Shown in pieces: positions 1-12,800 of a DNA stretch of 64,000 bases; the first letter of the stretch is position 1, and each line of letters begins with the position of its first letter. The position numbers were made by a program, and so were the translations under genes. Origin of the DNA: Amycolatopsis sp. NBC_00345. GTDB lineage: Bacteria > Actinomycetota > Actinomycetes > Mycobacteriales > Pseudonocardiaceae. Under the pieces are notes generated by a model that did not search any database, was not told the origin of the DNA, and saw only the letters and a list, made by a program, of their open reading frames with translations. The stretch lies in assembly GCF_036116635.1 (NCBI RefSeq), contig NZ_CP107995.1, positions 6,014,001-6,078,000 on the forward strand, given 5' to 3'.

Positions 1-3000
1 GTCGCCGATGCCGTCCTCGGGATGCGTCGCGATGGCGCGGGAGGTGACCACGACCAGTCGCGAACCGGCCAGCACCGGCTCGCCGACCCAGGCCCGCACC
101 AAAGCCAGCAGCCGGTGGGTGGCCTCGCGCGCCACCTCGGGCGTCGCCGTCTCGGGCGCCGCGAACGTCGCGATCACCACGTCCGGGACGTTCGCCCCCG
201 CCCGCACCGCGTCGAGCAGCGCAGCAAGGTCTACATAGGACTCTCCGCCGAGGCCGAAGGAGTCCGCGCCGAGTACCACGCGCGAAACGCTCGCAGCGGC
301 ATCACCGGTGTAAGGCAGCCATTCCACCCGGAACAGCGAGTCGCCGGCAGCCGGCCGGGTGGCCGAGGCGAACGCGTCGTCGGCGATCGGCCGGAACGCC
401 AGCGACTTCACGGTCAGCACCGGTGCCCCGGTGGGATCGGTGGCGGTGAGCGACACGGTGTTCTCGACATCGGCCGAGAGCAGCACACGCAGGCTCGACG
501 CCCCGCCGGCGTAGAGCGAAACCCCGCTCCACGCGAACGGCAACGCCGGCTTGTCCTCCGTCAGCCCGGCCAGGCCGATGGTGTGCAGCGCGGCATCCAG
601 CAGGGCCGGGTGCAGCCCGAACGCCGAACCGTCGGTGTGTTCCGGCAACTCGACCTCGGCGGCCATGGTGTTCCCCTCGCGCCAGACCCGGCGCAGCCCG
701 GCGAAGACCGGCCCGTAGTCGAAGCCCTGGGCGGCGAGTTCGTCGTAACGACCGGTCACGTCGATCTCGACGGCCCCGGCCGGGGGCCACTCTGCGACGG
801 CCGCGGGCGTGTCCACCGACGGCGACAGCCTGCCGCTGGCGTGTTTCGTCCACTCCCCGCCGTCCTCGAGCTGCGAGTAGATGCCCAGCGAGCGAGCGCC
901 CGACTCGTCCTCCGCGCCCACCGTCACCTGTACCGGGACGGCTCCGTGTTCGGGCAGGATCAGCGGCACCGCGAGCGTCAGCTCGTCGAGCCTCGCGCAG
1001 TTCACCTCGTCGCCGGCCCGCACGGCCAGTTCGACAAAAGCCGTCCCGGGGAGCAAAACCGTCCCCTGCACGACGTGGTCGCCGAGCCACGGCTGTGCGC
1101 GCAGCGAGAGTTTCCCCGTGAGCACAACGCCTCCGGTGTCGGCGGCCGACACGACCGCGCCCAGCAGCGGGTGCCCGGCATCGAGCTGCCCGACCTCAGT
1201 GACCCCGCGGAGACGGGCGCCGGTCGGGTTCTCCAGCCAGTAACGCTTGCGCTGGAAGGCGTACGTCGGCAGCTCGACCACCGCGCCACCGGCGTAGAAC
1301 GCCGAGAAGTCCACAGTGGAACCGCTGACGAAGAGCGTCGCGACCGCGGCGGCCGCCGACTCGGCTTCGGGCCGGTCCTTGCGCAGCACCGGGACGAACG
1401 TCGCCCGGTCGTCCGCACCCAGGCAGGTCTGGCCCATCGCGGTGAGCACCGCCGAAGGACCGACCTCGACGAACGTCGTGACGCCCGCGTCGAGCAGCGT
1501 GCGGACCCCGTCGGCGAACCGGACGGCGTCGCGGACCTGGCTCACCCAGTACTCCGGCGAGGCCAGGTCGGCGTCGGGCGAAACCGTGGAGACGATCGGG
1601 ATCTCCGGCGCGCGATAGGTCAGCTTCCGGGCAATGGCGGCGAAGTCCGCCAGCATCGGCTCCATCAGCGCCGAGTGGAACGCGTGCGAAACCTTCAGCC
1701 GCGAAGTCCGCTCGAACTTCGACGCCACGGCGAGCACCGCGTCCTCGTCACCGGAGAGCACCACGGACGCCGGCCCGTTCACGGCGGCGATCGACACCCC
1801 GTCGGCCAGTAGCGGCAGGACGTCCGCTTCGGTCGCCGCCACGGCGACCATCGCGCCACCGGCAGGCAACGCCTGCATCAACCGCGCCCGGGCCGTCACC
1901 AGCGTGCAGGCGTCCTCGAGCGAGAGCACGCCGGCGACGTGCGCCGCGGCCAGCTCGCCGATCGAGTGCCCCAGCAGGTGGTCCGGCCGGACGCCCCACG
2001 ACTCGAGCAGCCGGAACACCGCGACCTCGACCGCGAACAACGCGGGCTGCGTGTACCCGGTCTCGCCGGAGCCGAGCACGGTCGACAGGGGGACGTCCAG
2101 GTGTTTGTCCAGTTCGGCGGCCACCAGGTCGAAGGCCTCGGAGAACGCCGGGTACGCCGCCGCCAGCTCCAGCCCCATCTCGGCGCGCTGCGCGCCCTGG
2201 CCGGTGAACAGGAACGCCGTGCGCCCCGCCGCGGCGGTGTTATCGGCGGTGCCCTCGACGATCCCCGCGGGCGTCCGGCCCGCCGCGAATTCGGCGAGCG
2301 CCCGCACCGCGCCGGCCCGGTCGGCGGCCACGACGCCGGCGCGGTGCTCCGCGAGCGTACGGGTGGTCGCCAACGAGAACCCGATGTCCACTGTGGACGA
2401 ATCCGCGACGAACCCGGCGAGGTTACCCGCCTGGGCCCGCAGGGCTTCCGGGTCGTTGGCGGACAGGAGCCAGGTCACCGGGCCCGAATCCCCGGCCGCC
2501 GCCGGACCGGGATCACCCTGCTCGACGATCACGTGCGCGTTGGTCCCGCTGATGCCGAACGACGACACCCCGGCCCGCCGGGGCCGCCCGGACTCCGGCC
2601 ACGGCCGCTGCTCGCTGAGCAGCGAGACCGTGTCCGTCCATTCGACGTGCGGCGACGGCTCTTCCGCGTGCAACGTGCGAGGGAGGACGCCGCGCCGCAG
2701 CGCCTCCACCATCTTGATCACGCCGCCGACCCCGGCGGCCGCCTGGGTGTGGCCGACGTTCGACTTGAACGAACCGACGTGCAGCGGCCGCTCCGGCGTG
2801 GCCACCTTGCCGTAGGTGGAGATCAGTGCCTGCGCCTCGATCGGGTCGCCCAGCTTAGTGCCGGTGCCGTGCGCCTCGACGGCGTCCACATCGGACAGTC
2901 CCAGCCCGGCGTCGGCCAGTGCCGCGCGGATCACGCGCTGCTGCGCGGGCCCGTTCGGCACGGTGATGCCGCTCGACGCGCCGTCGGAGTTCACCGCGCT

Positions 3001-3867
3001 GCCCCGCAGCACCGCCAGCACGTGGTGACCGTTCGCCCGCGCGTCGGAGAGCCGTTCCAGGAGCAGCATCCCGGCGCCCTCGGAGCAGCCGACGCCGTCG
3101 GCGCCGCTGCCGAACGCCTTGCAGCGCCCGTCCGAGGAAAGCCCGTGCTGCTCGCTGAAGTAGACGAACATGTCCGGCGTCACCATCACGGTCACGCCGC
3201 CGGCCAGCGCCAGCGAGCACTCGCCGCGGCGCAGGGCCTGCGCCGCCCAGTGCATGGCCACCAGCGAAGACGAGCACGCCGTGTCCACCGACACCGACGG
3301 GCCTTCCAGCCCGAGGGTGTAGGAGACGCGGCCGGAGATCAGGCTGCCGTCGCTGCTGCCCGCGCCGTAGTCGTGGTACATCACGCCGGCGAACACACCG
3401 GTCTTCGAACCGCGCAGGGTCGACGGCACGATCCCGGCGCGTTCCACGGCCTCCCACGCCGTCTCCAGCAGCACCCGCTGCTGGGGGTCGAGCGTGAGCG
3501 CCTCACGGGGCGAGATCCCGAAGAACTCCGGCTCGAAGTCGGCGGCCTCGTAGAGGAAGCCGCCCTCCTTCGAGTACGTCGTGCCGGGCGGGCCGGCGGG
3601 GTCGAACAGCGCGGCGGTGTCCCAGCCGCGGTCCTCCGGGAACTCGCCGATCGCGTCCGTGCCGCCGGCGACGAGGTCCCACAGCTGCGCGGGCGTGGTC
3701 ACCCCGCCGGGGAACCGGCAGCCCATGCCGATGATCGCGATCGGCTCGGTCGTCGCCGCGGCGAGCTTCCGGTTGTCCGCCTTGAGCTGCTCGTTGTCCA
3801 TCATGGACTGGCGCAGGGCGGCGACGATCTGTTCGGTCGACGGCTGCGTGCTGGGTGACTGCGTCAC
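1..3867 (-). CDS. Modular type I polyketide synthase, module 4 (partial, runs off left edge)
   Basis: This is the 5' part (about 1,289 codons) of the second synthase subunit; its 3' end lies outside the window. The GTG start overlaps the TGA of the upstream synthase as GTGA, so the two are translationally coupled. Residues 1-40 form a hydrophilic helix typical of an N-terminal docking domain. A KS follows (start near residue 40, active Cys in DTACSSS near 198, then EAHGTGT and the SNVGHT motif). Next come an AT (GHSIG near 636, HAFHS later, hence malonyl-CoA type) and a DH with intact HVVQGTVLLP near 930 and the DAALH second motif. The last residues enter the structural half of a KR. All visible catalytic residues are present. 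It should accept the chain from the C-terminal docking segment of the 5,321-aa synthase. KR, ACP and later modules cannot be judged here. Confidence 0.95.
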   Translation of the reverse strand, partial: MTQSPSTQPSTEQIVAALRQSMMDNEQLKADNRKLAAATTEPIAIIGMGCRFPGGVTTPAQLWDLVAGGTDAIGEFPEDRGWDTAALFDPAGPPGTTYSKEGGFLYEAADFEPEFFGISPREALTLDPQQRVLLETAWEAVERAGIVPSTLRGSKTGVFAGVMYHDYGAGSSDGSLISGRVSYTLGLEGPSVSVDTACSSSLVAMHWAAQALRRGECSLALAGGVTVMVTPDMFVYFSEQHGLSSDGRCKAFGSGADGVGCSEGAGMLLLERLSDARANGHHVLAVLRGSAVNSDGASSGITVPNGPAQQRVIRAALADAGLGLSDVDAVEAHGTGTKLGDPIEAQALISTYGKVATPERPLHVGSFKSNVGHTQAAAGVGGVIKMVEALRRGVLPRTLHAEEPSPHVEWTDTVSLLSEQRPWPESGRPRRAGVSSFGISGTNAHVIVEQGDPGPAAAGDSGPVTWLLSANDPEALRAQAGNLAGFVADSSTVDIGFSLATTRTLAEHRAGVVAADRAGAVRALAEFAAGRTPAGIVEGTADNTAAAGRTAFLFTGQGAQRAEMGLELAAAYPAFSEAFDLVAAELDKHLDVPLSTVLGSGETGYTQPALFAVEVAVFRLLESWGVRPDHLLGHSIGELAAAHVAGVLSLEDACTLVTARARLMQALPAGGAMVAVAATEADVLPLLADGVSIAAVNGPASVVLSGDEDAVLAVASKFERTSRLKVSHAFHSALMEPMLADFAAIARKLTYRAPEIPIVSTVSPDADLASPEYWVSQVRDAVRFADGVRTLLDAGVTTFVEVGPSAVLTAMGQTCLGADDRATFVPVLRKDRPEAESAAAAVATLFVSGSTVDFSAFYAGGAVVELPTYAFQRKRYWLENPTGARLRGVTEVGQLDAGHPLLGAVVSAADTGGVVLTGKLSLRAQPWLGDHVVQGTVLLPGTAFVELAVRAGDEVNCARLDELTLAVPLILPEHGAVPVQVTVGAEDESGARSLGIYSQLEDGGEWTKHASGRLSPSVDTPAAVAEWPPAGAVEIDVTGRYDELAAQGFDYGPVFAGLRRVWREGNTMAAEVELPEHTDGSAFGLHPALLDAALHTIGLAGLTEDKPALPFAWSGVSLYAGGASSLRVLLSADVENTVSLTATDPTGAPVLTVKSLAFRPIADDAFASATRPAAGDSLFRVEWLPYTGDAAASVSRVVLGADSFGLGGESYVDLAALLDAVRAGANVPDVVIATFAAPETATPEVAREATHRLLALVRAWVGEPVLAGSRLVVVTSRAIATHPEDGIGD

Positions 3868-6800
3868 TGGGACTCACCTCGTTCGTCGGTCGGGTTCCCG
3901 CCCATCGCGGACCGGACCAGGTCGGCCAGGTCCATCGCGGCGATGGCCGCACCCTCGTCGGTTCCATTCGCAGAAGCCGCTTCGCCGGCCGCCGTTTCTT
4001 CAACGGCACTGCCGATCTCCGGCAGCAGTTCGGCGAGCAGGTGCTTGGCCAGCGGCACGGGGCTCGGGTAGTCGAAGATCAGCGTGGCCGGCAGGCGCAG
4101 CCCGCTGGCGGCGCCGAGCCGGTTGCGCAGTTCCAGCGCCGCCAGCGAGTCGATGCCCAGGTCGGTGAAGCCCTTCTCGGCCCCGACCGCCGAAGCGTCG
4201 TCGTAGCCGAGGACGGCCGCCGCGTGCTCGCGCACCAGTTCCAGCGCCGCCTGCTCCCGCTCGTCCGGCGACAGCGTGACCAGCCGGTCCGCGAACCCGG
4301 CCACCGGAGCCGCCGCCTGAGGCCCGGCCGCCGCGGCCACCCGGCGTGGGGCCGCCGTGACCAGGCCGCGCAGCAGCGGGGCCACCGCGTCCACGTCCCG
4401 CAGTTCGGCGAGCTTCACCGGCACCAGTACCGGCTCGCCGGCCGCGAGCGCGGCGTCGAACAGCGCGAGGCCGTCGGCCGCGGACAGCTCCGCGACGCCG
4501 GACCGGGCGATGTGCGCCAGGTCCACCTCGCCGTCGGTGCCCTGCCACGGGCCCCAGGCCAGCGAGGTCGCCGGCAGTCCGCGGGCCGCGCGGTACTCGG
4601 CCAGCGCGTCGAGGAAGACGTTGCCCGCCGCGTAGTTCGCCTGCCCGGCGGCGAGCAGCAGGCCGCCCGCCGAGGAGTACAGGACGAACCCGGCCAGGTC
4701 GAGGCCCGCGGTCAGCTCGTGCAGGTGCCAGGCCGCGTCCACCTTGGGGCGCAGGACATTGTCGACCTGCTCCGGGGTGAGCGCGCTGAGCACGGCGCTG
4801 TCCATCTGGCCCGCGGCGTGCACCACCGCGGTGAGCTCGGACCCGATCGAGCCGATCAGCTCGGCCAGCGCCGCGCGGTCGGTGACGTCGCAGGCCGCGA
4901 CCGTCACCTGGGCGCCCCGCTCGGTCAGCTCGTCGGCCAGCTCCTTCGCCCCCGGCGTGTCCAGGCCCTTGCGGCTGGTCAGCAGGAGGTTGCGGGCGCC
5001 GTGGCCGACCAGGTGCCGGGCCAGCAGCCCGCCGAGCAGGCCGGCGCCGCCGGTGATCAGCACCGTGCCGTCCGGGTCCCACGCCGCGGGTTCGCCGAGC
5101 GCGGTCACCTTGGCCAGCCGCGGCACGCGGACCTCGCCGTCGCGGACGATCGCCTCCGGCTCGCCGGACGCCACCACCGCGGGCAGCGCCCGCACCGACG
5201 AGGCCGCCGCGTCCACGTCGACCAGCTGGATCCGGCCCGGGTTCTCGGCTTGGGCGGCCCGCACCAGGCCCCAGACCGGAGCCTGGGCCAGGTCGGGACC
5301 ATCCTCAGTGGACACTGCCGCCTGGGTCAGTACGACCAGTTTTCCGTCAGCGAACCGTTCGTCGGCCAGCCAGGACTGCAGCTGGGCCAACGTCTGGTGC
5401 ACGGCGCCGCGGACCTGCGCGGGCACGTCACCCGAGCCCGGCGTGACCGGCAGGACCAGCACATCAACCGGCTCGGCACTGTCGAGAACAGGCACGCCCA
5501 AGCCGAGATCGTCGGCACCCAGCACAGCCCAGCCGTCGAGCGAGCCGGCCGGACGGACGCCCGCGGGCTGCCAGTCGATCCGGTAGAGCGAGTCGGGCAC
5601 CTTCGCGCCCAGCTGGCCCTCCGACACCGGCCGCGTCACCAGCGATTCGATCCACGCCACCGGGTTGCCGGCCGCGTCGGCCAGCGCCAGCGAAGAGCCG
5701 GTGACGTCCTTGCGCACCAGCACCCGCAGCGCTGTCGCACCGGAGGCCTGCAGTGAGACCCGGTTCCACGCGAACGGGATGGTGGTCTCGGTCAGCGCCT
5801 TCGGGCCACCCGGGATCAGGTAGTCCGTCGCGCCCAGCGCCGAGTCGAGCAGCCCCGGGTGCAGGCCGAACTCGCCCGCGGCGGTGCCCTCCGGCAGCGC
5901 GACCTCGGCGAAGACCTCAGTCCCCCGAGCGCCTTCGCGCAGCCAGACGGCCTTCAGGTTGCGGAACGTCGGCCCGTAGCCGAAGCCCAGCCCGGCCAGG
6001 TCGTCGTACAGCCCGGTCAGGTCCACGGCCTCGGCGCCGGACGGCGGCCACTCCGTCAGGTCGAACTCGTCGGGCCGCGCCCCCGTGGCCAGCGTGCCGG
6101 CCGCGTGCTGCGTCCAAACCGCGCCGGACTCTTCGGTGCGCGAGTGCACCGACAGCTCCCGGATGCCACCGGCACCGGGCGCGCCGACCACCACTCGGAG
6201 GTCGACCCCGCCCTTTTCCGGCAGCAGCAACGGAGCCTGCTGGGTCAGCTCGTCCAGCACGTCGCAGCCGACCTGGTCGCCGGCGTGCAGGGCCAGCTCG
6301 ACGAACGCCGCGCCGGGCAGCATGGTCCGGCCCATGATCACGTGGTCGGCCAGCCAGCCCTGGGTGTCCACCGACAGCCGGCCGGTCAGCACCGCGCCGC
6401 CGTCGGGCAGCTCCACCAGCGCGCCCAGCAGCGGGTGCGCGGCGGACTTCGCGCCGAGCGAGGTCACGTCACCGGTCTGCTTGGTGGCGTCGAGCCAGTA
6501 GGACTTGTTCTGGAACGCATAGGTCGGCAGATCCACAGTGGACGCACCGCGGCCCGTGTAGACGGCCCGCCAGTCGATCTTCGCGCCCCGTGAGTACAGC
6601 GTGGCGAGCGCGGCGAACAGGGTCGGCACCTCGGCGCGGCCCCGGCGCAGCGCCGGAACGCCGACAACGCGGTCCGGCCGGGCGGCACCCGCCGTGTCGC
6701 ACTCGCGGGCCATGCCCGTGAGCACCGCGTCCGGGCCCAGCTCCACGAACCGGGTGACGCCGGCGGTCAGCAGCGTGGCGACGCCGTCGGCGAACCGGAC

Positions 6801-9800
6801 GGCCTCCCGCACGTGGCCCACCCAGTATTCGGGCGAGCACAGCTGTTCCGCCGTGGCGATCCGGCCGGTCACGTTCGAGACGACCGGGACCGCCGGGGCC
6901 GAGTAGGACAGCCGGGCGGCCACCTCGCGGAACTCGGCCAGCATCGGCTCCATCAGCGTCGAGTGGAAGGCGTGGGAGACGACCAGCTGCTTCGTCCGCC
7001 GTCCGGCCTCGGAGAAGACCGCCATCGCGGCTTGGACCGCGGCCTCCGGGCCGGAGATGACCACCGAACGCGGGCCGTTGACCGCCGCGACGTCCACATC
7101 GGACGGCAGCGACTCACGAACCTCTTCTTCGGTGGCAGCAATCGCGGCCATCGCTCCGCCAGCCGGCAGAGCCTGCATGAGACGGCCACGGGCGGCGACC
7201 AGCGAGCAGGCGTCGGCCAGCGAGAACACCCCGGCAACGTGCGCCGCGGCCAGCTCGCCGATCGAGTGCCCGGCCACGTAGTCCGGCGTGACGCCCCACG
7301 ACTCGATCAGCCGGTACAGCGCCACCTCGATCGCGAAGAGCGCGCACTGCGTGTACGCGGTCTGGTTCAGCAGTTGCCCGTCCGCCGAGTCCTTCTCGGC
7401 CCAGACCACCTGCTTCAGTGAGACCTCGAGCTCAGCGTCGAAGAGGCCACACGCCTCGTCGAACGCGCCGGCGAAGGCCGGGAAAACCTCGTACAGCCCG
7501 CGGCCCATGCCCGGCTGCTGCGCGCCCTGGCCGGTGAAGAGGAACGCGGTCAGGTCGGCCGCGCTGACCGTGCCGGTCACGGTGCTCGCCGGGGTCTGCC
7601 CCAGGGCCAGGCCGTCGAGCGCCTTGAGAGCGGCTTCGCGGTCGGCCGCCAGCACCACCGAGCGGTAGTCAAGCGCCGCACGGCCGGTGGCGAGCGAGTA
7701 CCCGACGTCGGTCAGGTCCAGCTCCGGGTTGGCCCGCAGGTACCCGGCCAGCCGGCCTGCCTGGTCGGCGAGCGCGGTGTCCGCCGAGCCGGCGATCGGC
7801 AGCGGGACCACCGGAAGCTGCGGCGCGGTCCGGCGCGGTTCCTCCACAGTGGACGGCGGCGCCTCTTCGACGATGAGGTGCGCGTTGGTCCCGCTGATAC
7901 CGAAGGACGAGACGCCCGCCCGGCGCGGCCTGCCGTTCGGCAGCCACGGCCGGGCCTCGGTCAGCAGCTCGATGTCACCGGTCGTCCAGTCGACGACCGG
8001 CGACGGCGCGTCGACGTGCATCGTCTTCGGCAACATGTTGTGCCGCAACGACTGCACCACCTTCATCACGGCGGCCACACCACCGGCGGCCTGCGCGTGG
8101 CCGATGTTGGACTTGACCGAGCCCAGGTACAGCGGCTGTCCGTCGGGGCGGTCCTGGCCATAGGTGGCCAGCAGCGCCTGCGCTTCGATCGGGTCGCCCA
8201 GCTTGGTGCCGGTGCCGTGCGCCTCGACGGCATCCACGTCGGACGGCAGGAGGCCGCTCGCGGCGAGCGCCGCGTGGATCACGCGCTCCTGCGAAGGACC
8301 GTTCGGCGCGGTCAGCCCGTTGGACGCGCCGTCCTGGTTGACCGCGCCGGAGCGGATCACCGCGAGCACCTCGTGCCCGTTGCGCTGCGCGTCCGAGAGC
8401 CGCTCCAGCAGAAGCAGGCCCGCGCCCTCGGCCCAGCCCACACCGTCGGAGGCGGCCGAGAAGGACTTCGACCGGCCGTCGGGTGAGAGCACGCCCTGAC
8501 GGCTGGAGTCCACGAACAGGTCCGACTGCGAGAGCACCGTGACCCCGCCGGCCAGTGCCAGCCCGCACTCCCCCGCCCGCAGCGCCTGCACCGCGAGGTG
8601 CAGCGTGACCAGCGAGGACGAGCACGCCGTGTCGACCGTCATGCACGGGCCTTCCAGCCCGAGCAGGTAGGAGATGCGGCCGGAGACGACCGCGCCCGAG
8701 CTGCCGTTGGGGATGTAGGCGGCGACGTCGGCGGGCGCGCCGGGGACGCGGCTGCCGTAGTCGTCGTACATGGCGCCGGCGAAGACGCCGGTCAGGCTGC
8801 CGCGCAGCACGGTCGGGTCGATGCCCGCCCGCTCGATGGCCTCCCACGCCGTCGCCAGCAGGAGCCGCTGCTGCGGGTCCATGGCCAGCGCCTCACGCGG
8901 GCCGATGCCGAAGAACGCCGGGTCGAACTCGGCCGCGTCGTGCAGGAAGCCGCCCCGGTTGGCGTAGGTCTTCCCGCGCTTGCCGCGCTCGGGGTCGTAG
9001 ATGCCCTCGGTGTCCCAGCCGCGGTTGGTCGGGAAGCCGCTGGTCGCGTCGACCTCGTCCACGAGCAGCTGCCACAGGTCCTCCGGCGACCGGACGCCAC
9101 CGGGGTAACGGCAGGCCATGCCGACGATCGCGATCGGCTCCTGCATGGACGCGTTGGTCCGGGTGGTCGTGGCGGGGACCTTCGCGACCGCGCCGAGGAG
9201 CTTGCCCTTGACGAAGTCGGCCACGGCCTTGGCGGTCGGGTGATCGAAGATCAGCGTCGCGGGCAGCGAGAGCCCGGTGGCGGCGCCGAGCAGGTTGCGC
9301 AGCTCCACCGCGGCCAGCGAGTCGAAGCCCAGCTCCTTGAACGCGCGGGTTCCGTCCACTTCGGACTTGTCCGCGTAGCCGAGCACGATCGCCACCTGCG
9401 TGCGGACGATGTCCAGCAGCACGCGGTCGCGCTCGCTCTCGACCAGCCCGGCCAGCTCGGCGGCCAACGCGTTGTCGCTGGCCTTCGCCGCCTTCGCGAC
9501 CCGGCGGGCCTTCGGCGGGACGAAACCACGCAGCAGGGCCGGCAGTTCGTCGGTGCGGGCCCGCAGCGCCGGGACGTCCACGCGCAGCGGGGCGATCACG
9601 GCGTCCTCGGCGGACACGGCCGCGTCGAACAGCGCGAGCCCCTGCTCCGCGGTGACCGCGGGCAGGCCCAGGCGTGCCATCCGCGCCAGGTCCGCCTCGG
9701 CCAGGTCGCCGCCGAGCCCGGTGTTCTCCGCCCACAGGCCCCAGGCCAGCGCCGTCGCCGGCAGGCCGTGGGCCCGGCGGTGCTCGGCGAGGCCGTCGAG

Positions 9801-12800
9801 GAACGCGTTCGCGGCCGCGTAGTTCGCCTGGCCCGCGGGCAGCACCTGGCCGCCGGCGGAGGAGAACAGGACAAACGCCGACAGCCCGGCGGTCAGCTCG
9901 TGCAGGTGCCAGGCCGCGTCCACCTTGGGCCGCAGCACCGCGTCCGCCTGCGCGGCGGTCAGCGAATCGAAGACCCCGCTGTCCGCGGTGCCGGCCGCGT
10001 GCACCACCGCGGTGAGCGGCGCGTCGGCGGGCACACCCGCGATCAGCGCCTCCGCCGCAGCGCGGTCGGCGACGTCGCAAGCCGCGACAGTCACCTTTGC
10101 GCCGAGGTCGGAAAGCTCCTCCACCAGCTGGGCCGCGCCGGGCGCCTCGAGCCCACGACGGCTGGTCAGCAGCAGGTTCGTGACGCCGTGCTCGGCCACC
10201 AGGTAACGGGCCAGCAGGCTGCCCAGCCCACCGGTGCCGCCGGTGATGAGCACCGTGCCGTCCGCCCGCCACGGCGACTCGCCTTCGGACTCGGTCCGGG
10301 CATACCGCGGCACCAGCACCGAGCCCGCGCGAACGGCGGACTCCGGTTCGCCGGACGCGATCACCGCGGCGATGGTCTCCACGGAGGTGTCCGCATCGGC
10401 GTCGACCAGGAAGACCCGGCCCGGGTGCTCGGCCTGAGCCCCTCGGGCCAGGCCCCACAGCAGACCTTGCGTGACGTCCACAGTGGACTCACCGGCAGGC
10501 ACCGCGTCGCGGGTGACCACGGCCAGCTTGGTGCCCGCGAACCGGCCCTCGGCCAGCCAGGCCTGGATCTCGGCGAGCAGCCACGCGGTGTTGGCGCGGG
10601 CCGTCTCCGGGACGTCGGCATCCAGTGCGGGCACGGTCAGCGTCACCACGTCCGGCACCGGCTCACCGCGGTCGACCGCCCCGATGAGGTCGGCGAAACC
10701 GGCGTACGTGGCCGCCACCCCGACCCGGCCGCGGCCGACCGCGACGACGTCGCCCGCCTCGACCGAAGGCACGGAAACCGGCTGCCAGGCGATCTTCAGC
10801 AGCGAGCCGTCCGTCGAGTCGGCGGCCGGTGCGGACAGTTCCTTGTGCACCGGGCGCGAGACCAGCGAGCCGATGGTCGCGACCGGGCGGCCCTCGCTGT
10901 CGGCCACCTCGATGGCCGACACCTCGTCGCCGTCCAGCCGGACGATCCGCACCCGCAGCACCGAGGCGCCGACGGCGTGCAGCGTGACCTCGTTCCACAC
11001 GAACGGCAGCAGCGTCGAGCCGTCCGGGTCGCCGAGCAGGTCGGCGTGCATGGCGATGTCGAGCAGGGCCGGGTGCAGGCCGTACGCGCCCGCCGTGGAC
11101 GCCGCCGGCTCCGGCAGCGCGACCTCGGCGAACACCTCGTTGCCCCGGTTCCAGGCGGCCTTGAGGCCCTGGAACGACGGGCCGTAGCCGTAACCGCGGT
11201 CGTTCAGCCGCTCGTAAGCGCCTTCGACCGGGATGACGTTCGCGCCGGCCGGCGGCCACTCCGTGAGCCCGGCGGGCTCGGGCCGCGGCGCCGCGGAAAG
11301 CGTGCCGAGGGCGTGCTGGGTCCACTCGCCGTCAGCCGCGCCCGCGGGACGGGAGAAGACCGTGATCGGACGGCGGTCCTCGGCTGCGGGGCCGACCACC
11401 ACCTGCAGCGCGACCGCCTCGCCCGGCGGCAGCACGAGCGGCGCCTGCAGCGTCAGCTCCTCCACCGTCGGGTGCCCGACCTGGTCGCCGGCCGCGATGG
11501 CCAGCTCGACGAACCCGGTGCCGGGCACCAGGATCGCGCCCTTCACCACGTGGTCGGCCAGCCACGGCACGGACTCGGCCGAGAGCCGGCCGGTGAGCAC
11601 CGTGGTGTCCGAACCGGACAGCGGCACGACCGCGCCCAGCATCGGGTGCGCCAGCGGCTGCTGGCCCACCGACGTCACGTCGCCGGACGGCGTGGCGTCC
11701 AGCCAGTAACGCTTGCGCTGGAAGGCGTAGGTCGGCAGGTCGAGCCGGACCGGGCCGTCACCGAGCAGCTTGCCGAGCGCCGCGGCGCCGCGGACGTGCA
11801 GGCGGCCGGCGGCGGCGAGCACCGTCCGGACCTCGTCGGTGTCCCGGCGGCCGAGCGCCACGAACGCCACCGCGTCGGGGTCCGGCACGCTCTGCGGGCC
11901 GAGCACGGACAGCACGCTGTCCGGCCCCAGCTCCAGGAACGTCCGCGCCCCGGCGGCCTCGATGGCCGCCACCGCGTCGCCGAAGCGCACGGCCTCGCGG
12001 ACGTGGGTGACCCAGTACTCCGGTGAACGCAATTCGTCTTCGGCCGCGAGCCGGCCGGTGACCGTCGAGACGATCGGAATCCGGGGCGCGGCAAAGGAAA
12101 GGCCCTCGGCCACGGTGCGGAACTCCGCCAGCATCGGGGCCATCAGCGGCGAGTGGAACGCGTGCGAGACGCGGAGCCGGCGCGTCTGGATGCCGGCGGC
12201 CGAAGCCTCACGCTCGATGCCGGACACCACCTCGTCGACCCCGGAGACGACCACGGACGCGGGACCGTTGACCGCGGCGACACTCGCCTCGTCCTCGTGC
12301 CCGGCCAGCAGCGCCCGCGCCGTCTCCTCGGAGGTGGCGAGCGAGACCATCGCGCCCGGCGGCTCGCTCAGCGAACCCATCAGCCGGCCGCGAGCGGCGA
12401 CCAGCGTGGCGGCGTCGGCCAGCGAGAGGACCCCGGCGACGTGCGCCGCGGCCAGCTCGCCGATCGAATGCCCGGCCAGCGCGTCGGGCACGATGCCCCA
12501 CGACTCGACCAGCCGGAACAACGCGACCTCGATGGCGAACAGGCCGGTCTGCGTGTACTGCGTCTGGTCCAGCAGCCCGCGGTTGGCCAGCGCCGTGGTG
12601 CCGAAGACGACGTCGCGCAGCGGCACGTCCAGCAGCGGGTCGATGGCGGCGCAGACGGCGTCGAACGCCTCCGCGAACACCGGGTACGCCGCGTACAGCT
12701 CCTGACCCATACCCACGCGTTGTGCGCCCTGGCCGGAGAACAGGAAGGCGATCTTGCCGTCGGTGGTGCTGCCGGTGACCACGTCGCCGGCCGGCTCACC